Positions 1 through 9,270 of a stretch of 64,000 nt of DNA are shown here, piece by piece. Position 1 is the first letter of the stretch. Every line of letters begins with the position of its first letter. The notes beneath the pieces are model-generated. The model was not told where the DNA came from. It did no database searches and worked only from the letters and a program-made list of their open reading frames with translations. Location: positions 209,067 through 273,066 of the forward strand of contig JAPPMM010000065.1 of the NCBI GenBank assembly GCA_028819075.1, read 5' to 3'. Position numbers and translations under genes: made by a program. This DNA is from Gammaproteobacteria bacterium. Its GTDB lineage: Bacteria > Gemmatimonadota > Gemmatimonadetes > Longimicrobiales > Gaopeijiaceae.

Positions 1-177
1 CTCGCACACCGACGCGCCCGCCTCACGGAAGGCATCGTCGAGGAAGGAGGCCTCTTCCCCCGCCCCGGACTCCACCGCGACCTCGACGCCCACCTTCGCC
101 AACGCGGCCACTTCAGCGGGAACCAGCGCCACCCGGCGCTCTCCCGCGCGGCTCTCCCGCAGTACGCAAACCCTCAT
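1..177 (-). CDS. NAD(P) transhydrogenase subunit alpha or alanine dehydrogenase, N-terminus (partial)
   Basis: Only the first 59 codons are in the window; the gene continues off the left edge. The protein begins MRVCVLRESRAGERRVAL and continues with VPAEVAALAKVGVEVAVE, which is the N-terminal substrate/NAD-binding half shared by PntA and alanine dehydrogenases: a Rossmann-like start, the R-x-ALVP segment and the V-E-GAG loop. The ATG at 177 is preceded by GGAGAGG about 3 nt upstream, which supports this start. PntA (membrane transhydrogenase, NADH to NADPH) is slightly preferred over alanine dehydrogenase because of the ESRAGERRVAL segment, but the part that separates them is outside the window. 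Confidence 0.7.
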   Translation of the reverse strand, partial: MRVCVLRESRAGERRVALVPAEVAALAKVGVEVAVESGAGEEASFLDDAFREAGASVCE

Positions 178-324
178 CCGCCTCTCCGCTGGAATGTCAG
201 AACGTGCCCTCTTGCGGGTCCGGAGACCCGTCCCGCCGCCGTCCCCCGGGGAAAAACCCCCCATTAGATAACGAGCCCGCGAGATGGCCGCAACGGGCGC
301 GCGGATGCCGCCGCAGCACGGTTT

Positions 325-1791
325 CTATTTCAACCGCGCCGCCTCCAGTTCGAGCCTGCGCCACGCCAGTTCCACATGCTCGCGCCGGGTGCGCAGGTTG
401 CCGACGGAAAGGCGGAGAACGTAGCGCCCATCGAGGACCGTATGCGACAGGAAGACGTCTCCGGAGGCGTTGACCGCGTCGAGGATGCGCTCGTTGGCCT
501 GGTTGTTCCGATCACGTCCCATCTCCGGATCGCGGTATCGAAAGACGACCAGGCTCAGCAACGTCGAACTCATCAGTTGCCACCGGTCCGAAGCCTGCAC
601 CCACCCTGCGAACCGGCGCGCCAGGCGACAATGTTCGCGAAGCCGGTCCGCAAGCCCGTGGCCGCCGAAGTAGCGCAGCACGAACCAGAGCTTGAGCGCG
701 CGAAAGCTGCGGCCGAGCGCCACGCCGTAGTTCATCAGGTCACGCGCCTCGTCCGCTTCGGGGGTGCGCAGGTAGGGCGGGACCAGGGAGAACGCGTCGG
801 CGAGAGCCTCCGGACGCCGGCAATAGAGGAGCGCGCAGTCCATGGGCGTGAAGAGCCACTTGTGCGCATTGAGCACGATGGAGTCGGCGCGCTCCCACCC
901 GGCCAGCAGCGGGCGGAGTTCCTCGACGATCGCCGCCACGCCCGCGTACGCGGCGTCGACGTGCAGCCAGATCCCGTGCTCCTCGCAGATGCGGGCGATC
1001 TCCGGCATGGGATCGATGCTCGCCGTCGAAGTCGTCCCGGCGACGGCCACCACCGCCACCGGACGCACCCCGGCGGCCAGGTCTTCCGCGATCGCGGCGC
1101 GCAGGGCTTCCGGCTTCATGCGATAGCCGTCGTCGGCGGGGAGGTGGCGCACGCCCCGGCGGCCCAGCCCGAGGGTAACGACGGCCTTGTCGATGGAGGA
1201 GTGGACGTGTTCCGAGGCGTAGATCCGCCCCGCCGGCAGTGAATGAAGCCCCTGCTCGCCCGCTTCCGGAAACGCCTGGGCACGAGCGGCGGCGAGCGCG
1301 TACAGGGAGTTGTGCGAAGCCGTGTCGTTGACGAATCCGGCGAAGCCGTCCGGCAGGCCGAGGAGCTGCCGGAGCCAGTCTGCCGTCAGGCCTTCCAGCT
1401 CGGTCGCAGCGGGAGACGTCCTCCAGATCATCGCGTTCGCGTTGACCGCCGCGGCCAGCAATTCGGCGAGAATGGCCGGGGAGGAAGCCGTATTTGCGAA
1501 GTACGCCAGGAAGCCCGGATGATTCCAGTGCGTGAGGCCCGGAACCACCCGTTCCTCGAAGTCACGCAGGATGTCGTCCAGGGACTCGCCCTCCCGCGGA
1601 GGAGAAGGCGCCAGCGAGGCACGCACCTCCCCCGGCCGCACGCGGGCCAGAACGGGATATCGTCCCGCGGAGCCAAGGTACTCCGAGATCCATTCCAGGA
1701 TGCGCCCGCCCTGGACCAGGAATTCCTCGGGAGGCATGTCTCCCAGCTCCGCGACAGGCAGGGCCGGAAGGCCGGCTTCGGAAGATCGCAT
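325..1791 (-). CDS. Pyridoxal-phosphate-dependent group II amino acid decarboxylase (aromatic amino acid decarboxylase family)
   Basis: A 488-residue cytoplasmic PLP enzyme of the group II decarboxylases (tyrosine/tryptophan/DOPA decarboxylase relatives), which remove the alpha-carboxyl group of an amino acid to give an amine. Visible hallmarks are HWNHPGFLAYF near residue 88, a ligand-binding histidine in the SEHVHSS segment near 193, HVDAAYAG near 277 with the aspartate that contacts the pyridine ring, and NAHKW near 307 with the Schiff-base lysine at about 311. The length is normal for the family. The gene starts 5 nt downstream of the RsbRD-like gene, so the two are probably co-transcribed. 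The substrate cannot be read from the sequence; an aromatic amino acid is the default expectation. Confidence 0.9.
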   Translation of the reverse strand: MRSSEAGLPALPVAELGDMPPEEFLVQGGRILEWISEYLGSAGRYPVLARVRPGEVRASLAPSPPREGESLDDILRDFEERVVPGLTHWNHPGFLAYFANTASSPAILAELLAAAVNANAMIWRTSPAATELEGLTADWLRQLLGLPDGFAGFVNDTASHNSLYALAAARAQAFPEAGEQGLHSLPAGRIYASEHVHSSIDKAVVTLGLGRRGVRHLPADDGYRMKPEALRAAIAEDLAAGVRPVAVVAVAGTTSTASIDPMPEIARICEEHGIWLHVDAAYAGVAAIVEELRPLLAGWERADSIVLNAHKWLFTPMDCALLYCRRPEALADAFSLVPPYLRTPEADEARDLMNYGVALGRSFRALKLWFVLRYFGGHGLADRLREHCRLARRFAGWVQASDRWQLMSSTLLSLVVFRYRDPEMGRDRNNQANERILDAVNASGDVFLSHTVLDGRYVLRLSVGNLRTRREHVELAWRRLELEAARLK

Positions 1792-1796
1792 GGACT

Positions 1797-2384
1797 TCAG
1801 CCGCGGCCGCTTCCCACGATGTCGCGGAATTCGCGTCGGATCGCGCGAAGCTGCTCGGCGACCCGGGTGAGCAGTTCCTCCGTCACCGATTCCGGAACAC
1901 CCGGCCCGGCAACCAGCGCCGAGACCAGACTGTCGGTGTAGCCGATGGACGCATGCGTGACGCCCTGGTCAACGAGCCGGTTCAGGCGCAGCACCTCACG
2001 CATCCCCGGCACCACGTCACGGGGCATGCGCGGTTCCGCATACAGGACCCGGATGAGGGACACGCGAAGAACCTGAAACTCCTCGATGACCTCCCCGGCC
2101 ACCAACCCCCGCTCGGCCGCGAGTTCGCCGTAGAGATTCGCGGCTTCCTGCCAGACAGGCCGCACCCTGCGCCGGTACGGCCCCAGGATTTCGGGAAGGA
2201 TGCTGACGAAGGTCTCGTAGAAATCGTGGAGCAGCTCGACCAGCTGTCGTGGTCGCCGTTCAAACCGCTTGGTGACCTCGGAGAGCCAGCGGGCGACGAT
2301 CTTGTCGCTCCTGGCGATCACCCAGGCCTGCATTTCGACGGGGTCGAGCTGGGCGAGTGAGGGTCCCGCCCCCGGGGGCTGCAT
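1797..2384 (-). CDS. RsbRD-like N-terminal domain protein (regulatory)
   Basis: A 195-residue soluble, mostly helical protein. The segment from about residue 18 on (WVIARSDKIVARWLSEV, then LVELLHDFYETFVSILPEIL, and late ALVAGPGVPESVTEELLTRV) resembles the RsbRD-type N-terminal helical domain that precedes STAS or kinase domains in stressosome and sensor proteins. No STAS, kinase or HTH domain follows, so the protein is that domain alone. The ATG at 2384 is chosen because the alternative GTG at 2495 would add a low-complexity extension. It lies just downstream of the giant histidine kinase on the same strand, so a partner role in that signalling pathway is plausible but inferred. Confidence 0.6.
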   Translation of the reverse strand: MQPPGAGPSLAQLDPVEMQAWVIARSDKIVARWLSEVTKRFERRPRQLVELLHDFYETFVSILPEILGPYRRRVRPVWQEAANLYGELAAERGLVAGEVIEEFQVLRVSLIRVLYAEPRMPRDVVPGMREVLRLNRLVDQGVTHASIGYTDSLVSALVAGPGVPESVTEELLTRVAEQLRAIRREFRDIVGSGRG

Positions 2385-2495
2385 GGGGGACTCGAGTATG
2401 TTCGTGGCGGAATCGCGGATGGGGATGATGTGCCGGGGATCGGGGTGATGTGCAGGCCGTGGTCGCGAACCTGGCCAACTCCGGGCGGTCCGCAC

Positions 2496-5400
2496 TCAAT
2501 CTTGCGGGTTCGACATCGTCCGTCCAGTGCCCGCGGCCGAGACCAGCGCGCGCGGCCCCGGCTCCCACGCCACGAAGCGAATGGACATCGTCGTGCCGAC
2601 CCGGGGCGTGCTCTCCGCCCACACCCGGCCACCCCAGGAGCGTACCAGCCGCTGCACGATCGCGAGGCCGAGACCCGTGCCGGTGGAGCTGGTGGAGAAT
2701 CTCGGTTCGAAGATGCGACCCAGAAGCTCCGGTTCGATGCCGCGGCCGTCGTCGCTGACCTGAAGGCACACGCCCCCATCCTCGGCGGAGGCCCCGATGT
2801 GGACGTGGCCGCTGGGCTTGACGGCTTCTCGCGCGTTCTCGAGCAGGTTGATCAGGACCTCCTTGAACTCGGACTCCCGGGCGCGGACCCGGGGGAGTGC
2901 GGCCGGGAAGGCGGTATCGATGACGATTCCCTGCTCGTTGCTCTGGTAGAGCGCGAGGATCTCCTCTACCGCCCTGTCCAGGTGCATGCCTTCCAGGGGG
3001 AGTTCGCTCGCCTTCCTGGGGGAGCCGTAGCGCGAGAAGCTGCGGGCAATCTCGGCGAGCCGATCGATTTCCCGAAGGATCGACTCCACGTTGCGCTCGA
3101 GAATCTCCGAGAAATCGCGCCGACGATCGTGCCAGGCTCGACGGACGTGCTCGATGCTCAGCTTGATCGGCGTAAGCGGATTCTTGACTTCGTGGGCCAC
3201 CTGACGAGCCATCTGTCCCCACGCCACGATACGCTCGCTGCGCAGCTCGTCGGTCACGTCCTCCAGGCTCAGCACGGCCCCCCGCGGGCGACCGTCGCGG
3301 GTGATGCGGCGTGCCCGCACCCGCACTCTGCGCGAAGAGTCCCGGGAACCGGGAGCGGCTGCTGCGAGTTCGGTTCCGGGCAACTCGAATTCGTGATCGG
3401 CTCCCTCGCCCCCGTCGCGGTAAAAGCGCTCCACCCAGCGCGACAGGTCGCGCGCAAGTCCCGGGGTCGCCGGCAGCGGCTCTCCCGGCCCCACCGAGGC
3501 TCCCAGCAGCGCCTGGGCCTGCGGGTTCACCAGGGTTACCGCCCCCGCCTGATCCAGGGCGATCACCCCGGTCGCCGCCTCGTCCACGATGGCCTGCGTG
3601 CGCTGCGTGGTGCGCACCAGGGCGCCGCGCGCCCGATGAAGCCGCTGCACCATTCGGTTGAAGGCCAGGAAGACGGTGCCGAACTCATCGGTGCGCGTCT
3701 CCGGCAACCGCACCCCCAGGTTCCCCTCCCCCACTCGCTCCGACGCCAGCCGCAGGGTGCGAATGGGGTTCGCCAGCCGACGACCCACCAGCAGCGCCAG
3801 CCCAAGCGACAGCGCGATCCCGGTGACGACCGCGAACGCCAGCAGCAGGATCAGATCGTTTTGCTCGAACGCCGTCGCGCCGGCATCCAGCGGGGCCGCC
3901 GAGGCCAGCACCTGTCCGGTCTGAAGTCGCCGGTACGCAAGCACGTATTCCCCGCCCCAGCGACGCACGTTGGCGTGCACGAGCACCGCTTCCCCGTCCT
4001 CGAGCGACCGATGGACCTGCGCGGGCAGCCAGGAATACTGGACGCCCAGTTCGAGGAACGCCGGCCGGGAGCTTCGGATCAGCTCGCCGTCCTGAAAGAG
4101 AAGGAGGACCGTGCCGGTGCTGGTGGGCAGCAGTCCCACCTGCCCCTGCAGGGCGAGGAAGTCCTCGGCGGCGTCCGCCACCGCTCGGTCCGCCAGCGCC
4201 TCGGCGGTTCGAACCACGGCCCGGTCCAGGGTCCTGGAGGCGATGGCGGCAAACGCGAAGGCGGGGATGAGAAAGAACAGGAACAGGGCGAACGTGACCT
4301 GCACGCGAAAGCTGCGGCCCGCCCCGGGACCCAGCCGCATCGGCGCGCGCGGGATCCCTCGGCTGCTGCACCAGCCAACGCCCCACAGACCGGCCACGAT
4401 CAGCAGATCGAGCAGCAGGACGAGCACGGTTCCCGCCACGAGCACCGCCGTCCCGGGGAGTTCCACCTCGTAGTGTGCGTTGTACCATCCCTCGGGGAAC
4501 AGGATGGTCTGCTCGCCCTGCCATCCCTGGGAGGTCCGCTCCCACCGCGGGGCCTCCCGCGTCGGCGACGGATCGTCCTCGTTGAGCGGCAGCAGGGTGA
4601 CGGTCCCCTCGTCCGCCCGGTCCCGCCCGAACGGCACATCCGGGAGGAGGGCCGTGCTGAAGCCTCGCCGCGGGGGCACCGCGACGGTGATCACCGATCG
4701 GTCCGGCAGCATCGCGAGACCGAGGTAGTGTACATCCTCCGACTGAAGTCGCAGGACCGTGGTTCCGAGCGCGGCTTCGTCCAGATAGTCGTCCACGATC
4801 AAGGGACGGGGACCGGAGACGCCGATCCGCAAGGCGGCGCTGGGCAGTCCGCCGGGAGTCCAGCGGTCGATCCAGGCGGCGACTCCCTCCTGGGCAAGAC
4901 CGCTCACGCGCCAGGTGCCGTAGAGGAGTCCGGTGCCGCGGGCTCCGCTCTCGAACAGGGAATCCGTCCTCTCGGACAAGCCCTCGAGGAGAAACTGCAG
5001 ATAGGGATTGACCTGGTTCCCGAGGGTCGAAAGACGTTCCTCGGCGACCTCCCGCTGCGCCGCGACGCGCCCGCCCCAGGTGAACGGCAGCGCCGCGCTC
5101 GCGGCGAGCAGAACCGCGGCCGCCCCCGTCGCCATCGACCCGCGCCACGTGGTGGCGGGTTGTCGGCCCAGGCCGATCAGGGCCACCGGGAGCGCCCACA
5201 GGACACCAGCCCACGCGGGGGTGGGAGGCGAACCGAGGGACACGCTGTGCACCAGCAGGCCGAGCACCAGCGCCAGAAGCAGGCCGGCCGCGACCAGGGA
5301 CGGTCTCCCCGACGCAGGCGCGGGCCGGGTGGCGAGTCGAAGCGCCAGCGCGGCCACGACCACCAGCACGGAGGTCAGGGCGCACTGATAGATCAGCCAG

Positions 5401-6650
5401 TAGCCCGTCGTACCACCCAGTTGCGATGTCGTCGGCGCGAGCGAGAACCAGTGAGTCACCGCGGCGAACCCGATGCCGGCAAGAGCCGCGCCGATCAACG
5501 GAGCGCCGCGTCCGCGGACGCCCCCGGGCAGAAGTCCCGCGATGAACGCCCCCGCCAGCCCGAGCGCCAACACGCGGCCCAGCGTTCCCCCGGTGGTCCC
5601 GGGGAGAAGGAAGCGAGCCGGCGAAAACAGGCCGGAGACGCCCAGCAGATCGCCGAAAGGCAGGACGGTCGCCAGCAGGGCCAGGGTCGCCGCGGCCAGG
5701 ACGGCGTGATATGGCCTGGCCCTGAGGCCGATGAGCAGCAGCAGCCAGGCCGTCACAGCGAGCCCGGCGACCACCCGGCTCCATGCCCTCCGAACCGACT
5801 CGAACGCCTCCCCCTGCGTCACCTCCTCGGAGGAAATGGAAAAGAGCGTCCGCTCCTGCCAGTTGAAGTCGCGTATTGCGGGACCCGTCGCCTGTTCGGA
5901 GTGCGTGATCCGGATCGCCCGTCCGACATCGGACCGGAATCGGGTGGCGAAGGCGGCCTCTTCGTCGGGTACGTCGGGGGGCATGTCGCTCTGGAGCAGC
6001 GCGGCGGCCACCGCGGTCGCGCCGCTCGCGCCGATGCGTTCCGTGAAGTACAGATAGCTGTAGACCGGGCCTTGCCCGAATACGTACCGGTCCCAGCCCG
6101 AGCGGGCATCGAGGGGCACAACCCCCTGGTGATTGCCCGCCCAGGCGACCAGGTCCGTGCGCGCGTCGAATACCGCGATTGCATGCAGGTCGGCTTCGCG
6201 CCGCACGTCTTCCAGAAACGCCCAGTAGCCGGGCGAGCCCCCATCGAACTCCCGGCCGGCGACCTGAGAGGCCGCCACGGTCCCGCGGTCGATCAAGGTC
6301 TCGAAGCGCTGGTCCAGGGCCGCTTCCAGGCGGGCCTCGCGTCCGCTCCGGAAGCGATCCCAGTCGCCGGCCACCAGCGCGAAGCGCGCGGAGCCAAGCA
6401 TCCCGCTCGCGATCCCGGCCAGAAGGACAAGGGCGGCGGCGAGCGTCCAGGGATTGCGACCGGACCGGCGGGACACCATCCGGAGCAGGCCTAGAACAGC
6501 CGCCAGCGCACTCGCCAGCAGCCATCCGGGCGCGGACCAGCGCGTCCACACCGCCAGCGCCGCCACGCTCAGCCACAACAGCGCGGACACGGCGGACTGT
6601 CGTGACTCGGCCCGCAGGAGGCCCCTGAGCAAGGAGGAAACGCCGTTCAT
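2496..6650 (-). CDS. NtrY-type multi-sensor membrane histidine kinase, very large
   Basis: A 1384-residue inner-membrane sensor kinase. From the N-terminus it shows two or three membrane helices (about 20-90), a first extracytoplasmic domain (about 95-285), a block of six or more membrane helices (about 290-530), a second extracytoplasmic domain (about 540-730), another helix, a third sensor segment bounded by helices near 785 and 940, then HAMP (about 955-1000), PAS (about 1015-1075), and HisKA with the phosphoacceptor in HEVKNPLTPIKLSIEH near 1153. The HATPase follows with the N box LINLLENA, DDGRGI and GTGLGLAIV. The HEVKNPLTPIK motif is typical of NtrY. The ATG at 6650 is preferred over upstream in-frame codons because the upstream stretch is low-complexity and a membrane helix follows at once. 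No response regulator gene is adjacent. Confidence 0.9.
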   Translation of the reverse strand: MNGVSSLLRGLLRAESRQSAVSALLWLSVAALAVWTRWSAPGWLLASALAAVLGLLRMVSRRSGRNPWTLAAALVLLAGIASGMLGSARFALVAGDWDRFRSGREARLEAALDQRFETLIDRGTVAASQVAGREFDGGSPGYWAFLEDVRREADLHAIAVFDARTDLVAWAGNHQGVVPLDARSGWDRYVFGQGPVYSYLYFTERIGASGATAVAAALLQSDMPPDVPDEEAAFATRFRSDVGRAIRITHSEQATGPAIRDFNWQERTLFSISSEEVTQGEAFESVRRAWSRVVAGLAVTAWLLLLIGLRARPYHAVLAAATLALLATVLPFGDLLGVSGLFSPARFLLPGTTGGTLGRVLALGLAGAFIAGLLPGGVRGRGAPLIGAALAGIGFAAVTHWFSLAPTTSQLGGTTGYWLIYQCALTSVLVVVAALALRLATRPAPASGRPSLVAAGLLLALVLGLLVHSVSLGSPPTPAWAGVLWALPVALIGLGRQPATTWRGSMATGAAAVLLAASAALPFTWGGRVAAQREVAEERLSTLGNQVNPYLQFLLEGLSERTDSLFESGARGTGLLYGTWRVSGLAQEGVAAWIDRWTPGGLPSAALRIGVSGPRPLIVDDYLDEAALGTTVLRLQSEDVHYLGLAMLPDRSVITVAVPPRRGFSTALLPDVPFGRDRADEGTVTLLPLNEDDPSPTREAPRWERTSQGWQGEQTILFPEGWYNAHYEVELPGTAVLVAGTVLVLLLDLLIVAGLWGVGWCSSRGIPRAPMRLGPGAGRSFRVQVTFALFLFFLIPAFAFAAIASRTLDRAVVRTAEALADRAVADAAEDFLALQGQVGLLPTSTGTVLLLFQDGELIRSSRPAFLELGVQYSWLPAQVHRSLEDGEAVLVHANVRRWGGEYVLAYRRLQTGQVLASAAPLDAGATAFEQNDLILLLAFAVVTGIALSLGLALLVGRRLANPIRTLRLASERVGEGNLGVRLPETRTDEFGTVFLAFNRMVQRLHRARGALVRTTQRTQAIVDEAATGVIALDQAGAVTLVNPQAQALLGASVGPGEPLPATPGLARDLSRWVERFYRDGGEGADHEFELPGTELAAAAPGSRDSSRRVRVRARRITRDGRPRGAVLSLEDVTDELRSERIVAWGQMARQVAHEVKNPLTPIKLSIEHVRRAWHDRRRDFSEILERNVESILREIDRLAEIARSFSRYGSPRKASELPLEGMHLDRAVEEILALYQSNEQGIVIDTAFPAALPRVRARESEFKEVLINLLENAREAVKPSGHVHIGASAEDGGVCLQVSDDGRGIEPELLGRIFEPRFSTSSTGTGLGLAIVQRLVRSWGGRVWAESTPRVGTTMSIRFVAWEPGPRALVSAAGTGRTMSNPQD

Positions 6651-6830
6651 CGTGGCGTCAGCGCGGGTTGCGCATCCGCTTCCCAGCCTCCGGAGGACCG
6701 GACCGCGAGGCCCGCGGCTGCTCCGCGATCGCTGCAATCGGTGACATGCGGGAATCGGTTTGCAGGATCCGTCCCCCGGCTGGGGTGTAGTCGGATGTCG
6801 TTTCGATCACTTGCGACCGAGGCTCCGTCC

Positions 6831-7538
6831 GTGCGACGCATTCTCTTCCCTGTACTTCTTTTCACCCTCGCCGGGTCCCCTCCATCCAGCGGCGCTTCCG
6901 CCCAGATCACCATCCTGGACCGGGGCGAGTTCGAGGTGGCCGTCAACGGCCGGGGAGTGGGGACCGAGACCTTCTCGATCCGCCAGGTGGGCACCGGGAG
7001 CGAGGCCCGGGTCATCGCCGCGGGGCAGATTCGCGCCGCCCTCCCCGACGGCGCGAACACGATGGACATGCTCATGGAGCTGACCGGCGCCGGCTGGATG
7101 CCCTCCGCCTATCAGAACAAGGTAGGAGGCGAGGGGGCCCGGGAGATCGGCTTCGAACTTCGCGGCGCCCGTTTCGAGTCGCGCGTCACATCCGATATCG
7201 GGGAGCAGGTGAAGGAGTATCGGGCCGCCCCGGGCACCAGGATCCTCGAGCGGGGCACTGCGCATCATTTTCACTTTCTTGTGCGTCCCGCGGATCCGGG
7301 TCCCCTGTCCATTCCCGTCATCGTGCCCCGGGACGGATTTCAGGCCGAGGCCCAGGTCATCCTCGCCGGAACCGCCGAGTTGCGCATCGGCGGGGAGGTG
7401 ATGCCGGCGCGGCACTACCGGGTGCGAGCCGGAGAGCTGCGCTGGGAGGCATGGCATGATGCCGAGGGCAGGGTCTTGCGGGTCGTGGAGAGTTCCACGG
7501 GATACTCCGCCGTCCGCCTGACCCGCCCCGGGTCCTGA
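6831..7538 (+). CDS. Secreted protein of unknown function
   Basis: About 235 residues. With the GTG at 6831 the protein opens with a clear signal peptide (two arginines, ILFPVLLFTLAG, then a small-residue cleavage region ending SGASAQ), and a GAGG lies 8 nt upstream; an ATG at 6795 would give a 12-residue longer leader. The mature part is beta-rich, starting ITILDRGEFEVAVNGRGVG, and contains no cysteine pair or catalytic motif I recognise. It looks like periplasmic beta-barrel-like domains of DUF3108/DUF6134 type, but I cannot assign one firmly. It is transcribed divergently from the histidine kinase and toward the TolC/MacA export genes, 151 bp upstream of them, so it may share their context. 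Confidence 0.7.
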   Translation: MRRILFPVLLFTLAGSPPSSGASAQITILDRGEFEVAVNGRGVGTETFSIRQVGTGSEARVIAAGQIRAALPDGANTMDMLMELTGAGWMPSAYQNKVGGEGAREIGFELRGARFESRVTSDIGEQVKEYRAAPGTRILERGTAHHFHFLVRPADPGPLSIPVIVPRDGFQAEAQVILAGTAELRIGGEVMPARHYRVRAGELRWEAWHDAEGRVLRVVESSTGYSAVRLTRPGS

Positions 7539-7689
7539 GCCGTCCGTGTCGGGTACATCCTGCGGCTCCGACGAGTGGCCGGATCCCCGGGGCATCGGCT
7601 CAGCGGTGAAACCCCATCGGACACGGGCTCGTATGTTTCGCGGCCGCAACAGGCCGAAGACCGCCATCCACGCAAGGGAGAAAGATACG

Positions 7690-9192
7690 GTGTTCAGGAT
7701 GATCCCGATTGCCAGGTGCGCGCTGGCGCTCCTGCTGTGTTGCGCGACGTCGTCCTGGCTGCAGGCCCAGGAGGTGCCTTCCCGCCTCACGCTCGACGAA
7801 GCAATCCGCATCGCCCGGCTGCAAAACCCCGGCTTCCAGTCGGTTCGCAACGACTCGCGCGTTGCGGACTGGTCGGTTCGTTCCGCCTACGGCGACCTGC
7901 TGCCCTTCGCCAATCTGAGCTCCAGCCTCTCCTGGCAGGGAAGAGGTGAACAGCAGTTCGGAAGCCTGACGACCAGCCAGCTGGGGTTCGGCAACGAGCC
8001 CTCCTACTACTTCTCCAGCTACAACGCGGGCCTCAGCTACTCCATCGGCGCCGAGTCGCTGTTTCGCCCGGGGCGAGCAAAGGCAGCCCGAAACGCCACG
8101 GTCGCGCTCATCGACCAGGCCGAAGCCAACCTCGTTCGCGACGTCACGATCGTCTACCTGGACGTTCTGCGCCAGCAGGAGGGGTATCTGCTTGCCCAGC
8201 AGGAGCTGGAGCGCGCGCGTTTCAACCTGCGCCTGGCCGAAGGGCAGCTGGAAGTGGGCACGGCGACCCCGCGCGACGTGCGCCAGGCGGAAGTGTCGGT
8301 CGGCCGCGCCGAGGTCACCCTTCTCCAGGCCGAATTCGCGGTAAGCAATGCGCGCATCGCCCTCCTGGTCGTGCTCGGAGCGGAGGTGCCGCAGGAATTC
8401 ACCGTCGTGAGCGCGTTCGAGGTACGCGAGCCGGTCTGGTCGGAAGCGGAACTGGTGGCGATGGCGCTCGAGGGCAATCCCGGGCTCATCGCCGAGCGGG
8501 CGAATGAGGCCGTTGCCGCAAGCGACGTGAAGATGGCGCGGTCCTCGTACTACCCTTCCCTGTCCCTCAGCGCGGGGCTGAGCGGGTTCACGCGCGAAGC
8601 GTCCAGCGTGGAATCAATGATCAGCCAGTCCAGGGCCCGGGTCAGTGGCCAGCAAGAGCAGTGTCGCGTGCTTAACCAGCTGTACGGCATCTTGGGCAAT
8701 CCTCGGACGGAGGACTGCGACAGCATCGTCTTCACGCCCGATCAGGAAGAGGCCATCATCGCGCAGAACAACGCGTTCCCGTTCGACTTCACCCGCCAGC
8801 CGGCCCGGGCCTCCCTCACGGTGAGCGTGCCCGTGTTCCAGGGCTTCAGCCGGCAGCTGCAGGTGGAGAACGCGCGGGCCGCCCGTGAAGACGCGCGCCA
8901 TCGGCTGCGAGGCGCGGAACTGGATCTGCGGGCGCAGATCGCCTCCAGTCTGGCAGCCGTGCGCACGGCGTACGAGACGGAACTCATCGAGCAGCGCAAC
9001 CAGGCGGTGGCGGCGGAGCAGCTGCGCCTGGCCACCGAACAGTACCGCGTCGGTTCCGCGAGCTTTCTGGACCTTGTCGAGGCGGAGACCGTCATGGCGC
9101 AGGCCGACCGCGAACGCGTCGCCTCCATATATTCATATCACGACCTGCTCGCCAACCTGGAAGCACTTGTGGGCGCGAGGCTGCGGCCCTGA
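7690..9192 (+). CDS. TolC family outer membrane efflux protein
   Basis: A 500-residue outer-membrane channel subunit. A signal peptide (IARCALALLLCCATSS ending LQAQE) is followed by two tandem outer-membrane-efflux repeats, roughly residues 30-240 and 280-490. Each contains the long alpha-helical periplasmic barrel segments (for example RLTLDEAIRIARLQNPGFQ, and later a stretch rich in EAR and AEQLRLATEQYRVGSASFLD) typical of TolC/NodT proteins. The GTG at 7690 is chosen because GGGAG lies 9 nt upstream; an ATG at 7699 is the alternative. The next genes encode the MacA-like adaptor and two permeases, so this is the outer-membrane exit of a tripartite export system. Confidence 0.92.
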   Translation: MFRMIPIARCALALLLCCATSSWLQAQEVPSRLTLDEAIRIARLQNPGFQSVRNDSRVADWSVRSAYGDLLPFANLSSSLSWQGRGEQQFGSLTTSQLGFGNEPSYYFSSYNAGLSYSIGAESLFRPGRAKAARNATVALIDQAEANLVRDVTIVYLDVLRQQEGYLLAQQELERARFNLRLAEGQLEVGTATPRDVRQAEVSVGRAEVTLLQAEFAVSNARIALLVVLGAEVPQEFTVVSAFEVREPVWSEAELVAMALEGNPGLIAERANEAVAASDVKMARSSYYPSLSLSAGLSGFTREASSVESMISQSRARVSGQQEQCRVLNQLYGILGNPRTEDCDSIVFTPDQEEAIIAQNNAFPFDFTRQPARASLTVSVPVFQGFSRQLQVENARAAREDARHRLRGAELDLRAQIASSLAAVRTAYETELIEQRNQAVAAEQLRLATEQYRVGSASFLDLVEAETVMAQADRERVASIYSYHDLLANLEALVGARLRP

Positions 9193-9270
9193 CGCCCGTC
9201 GGAATGTGCGGGGAGGCGACGGGGCACAGGTGCCCAGGGTCCTGGACCGGAATTCGGGAACAACATCCAA

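Noticed and set aside
241-265. GGGG-AAAAA-CCCC hairpin as the decarboxylase terminator.
   Set aside because: The stem is only 4 bp and no T-tract follows in the transcribed direction.
2430-6494. A continuous open frame of 1354 codons antisense to the histidine kinase gene.
   Set aside because: Its translation is rich in Gly/Arg/Pro/Gln with no domain, and the opposite strand encodes a fully recognisable kinase; it is a GC-driven shadow.
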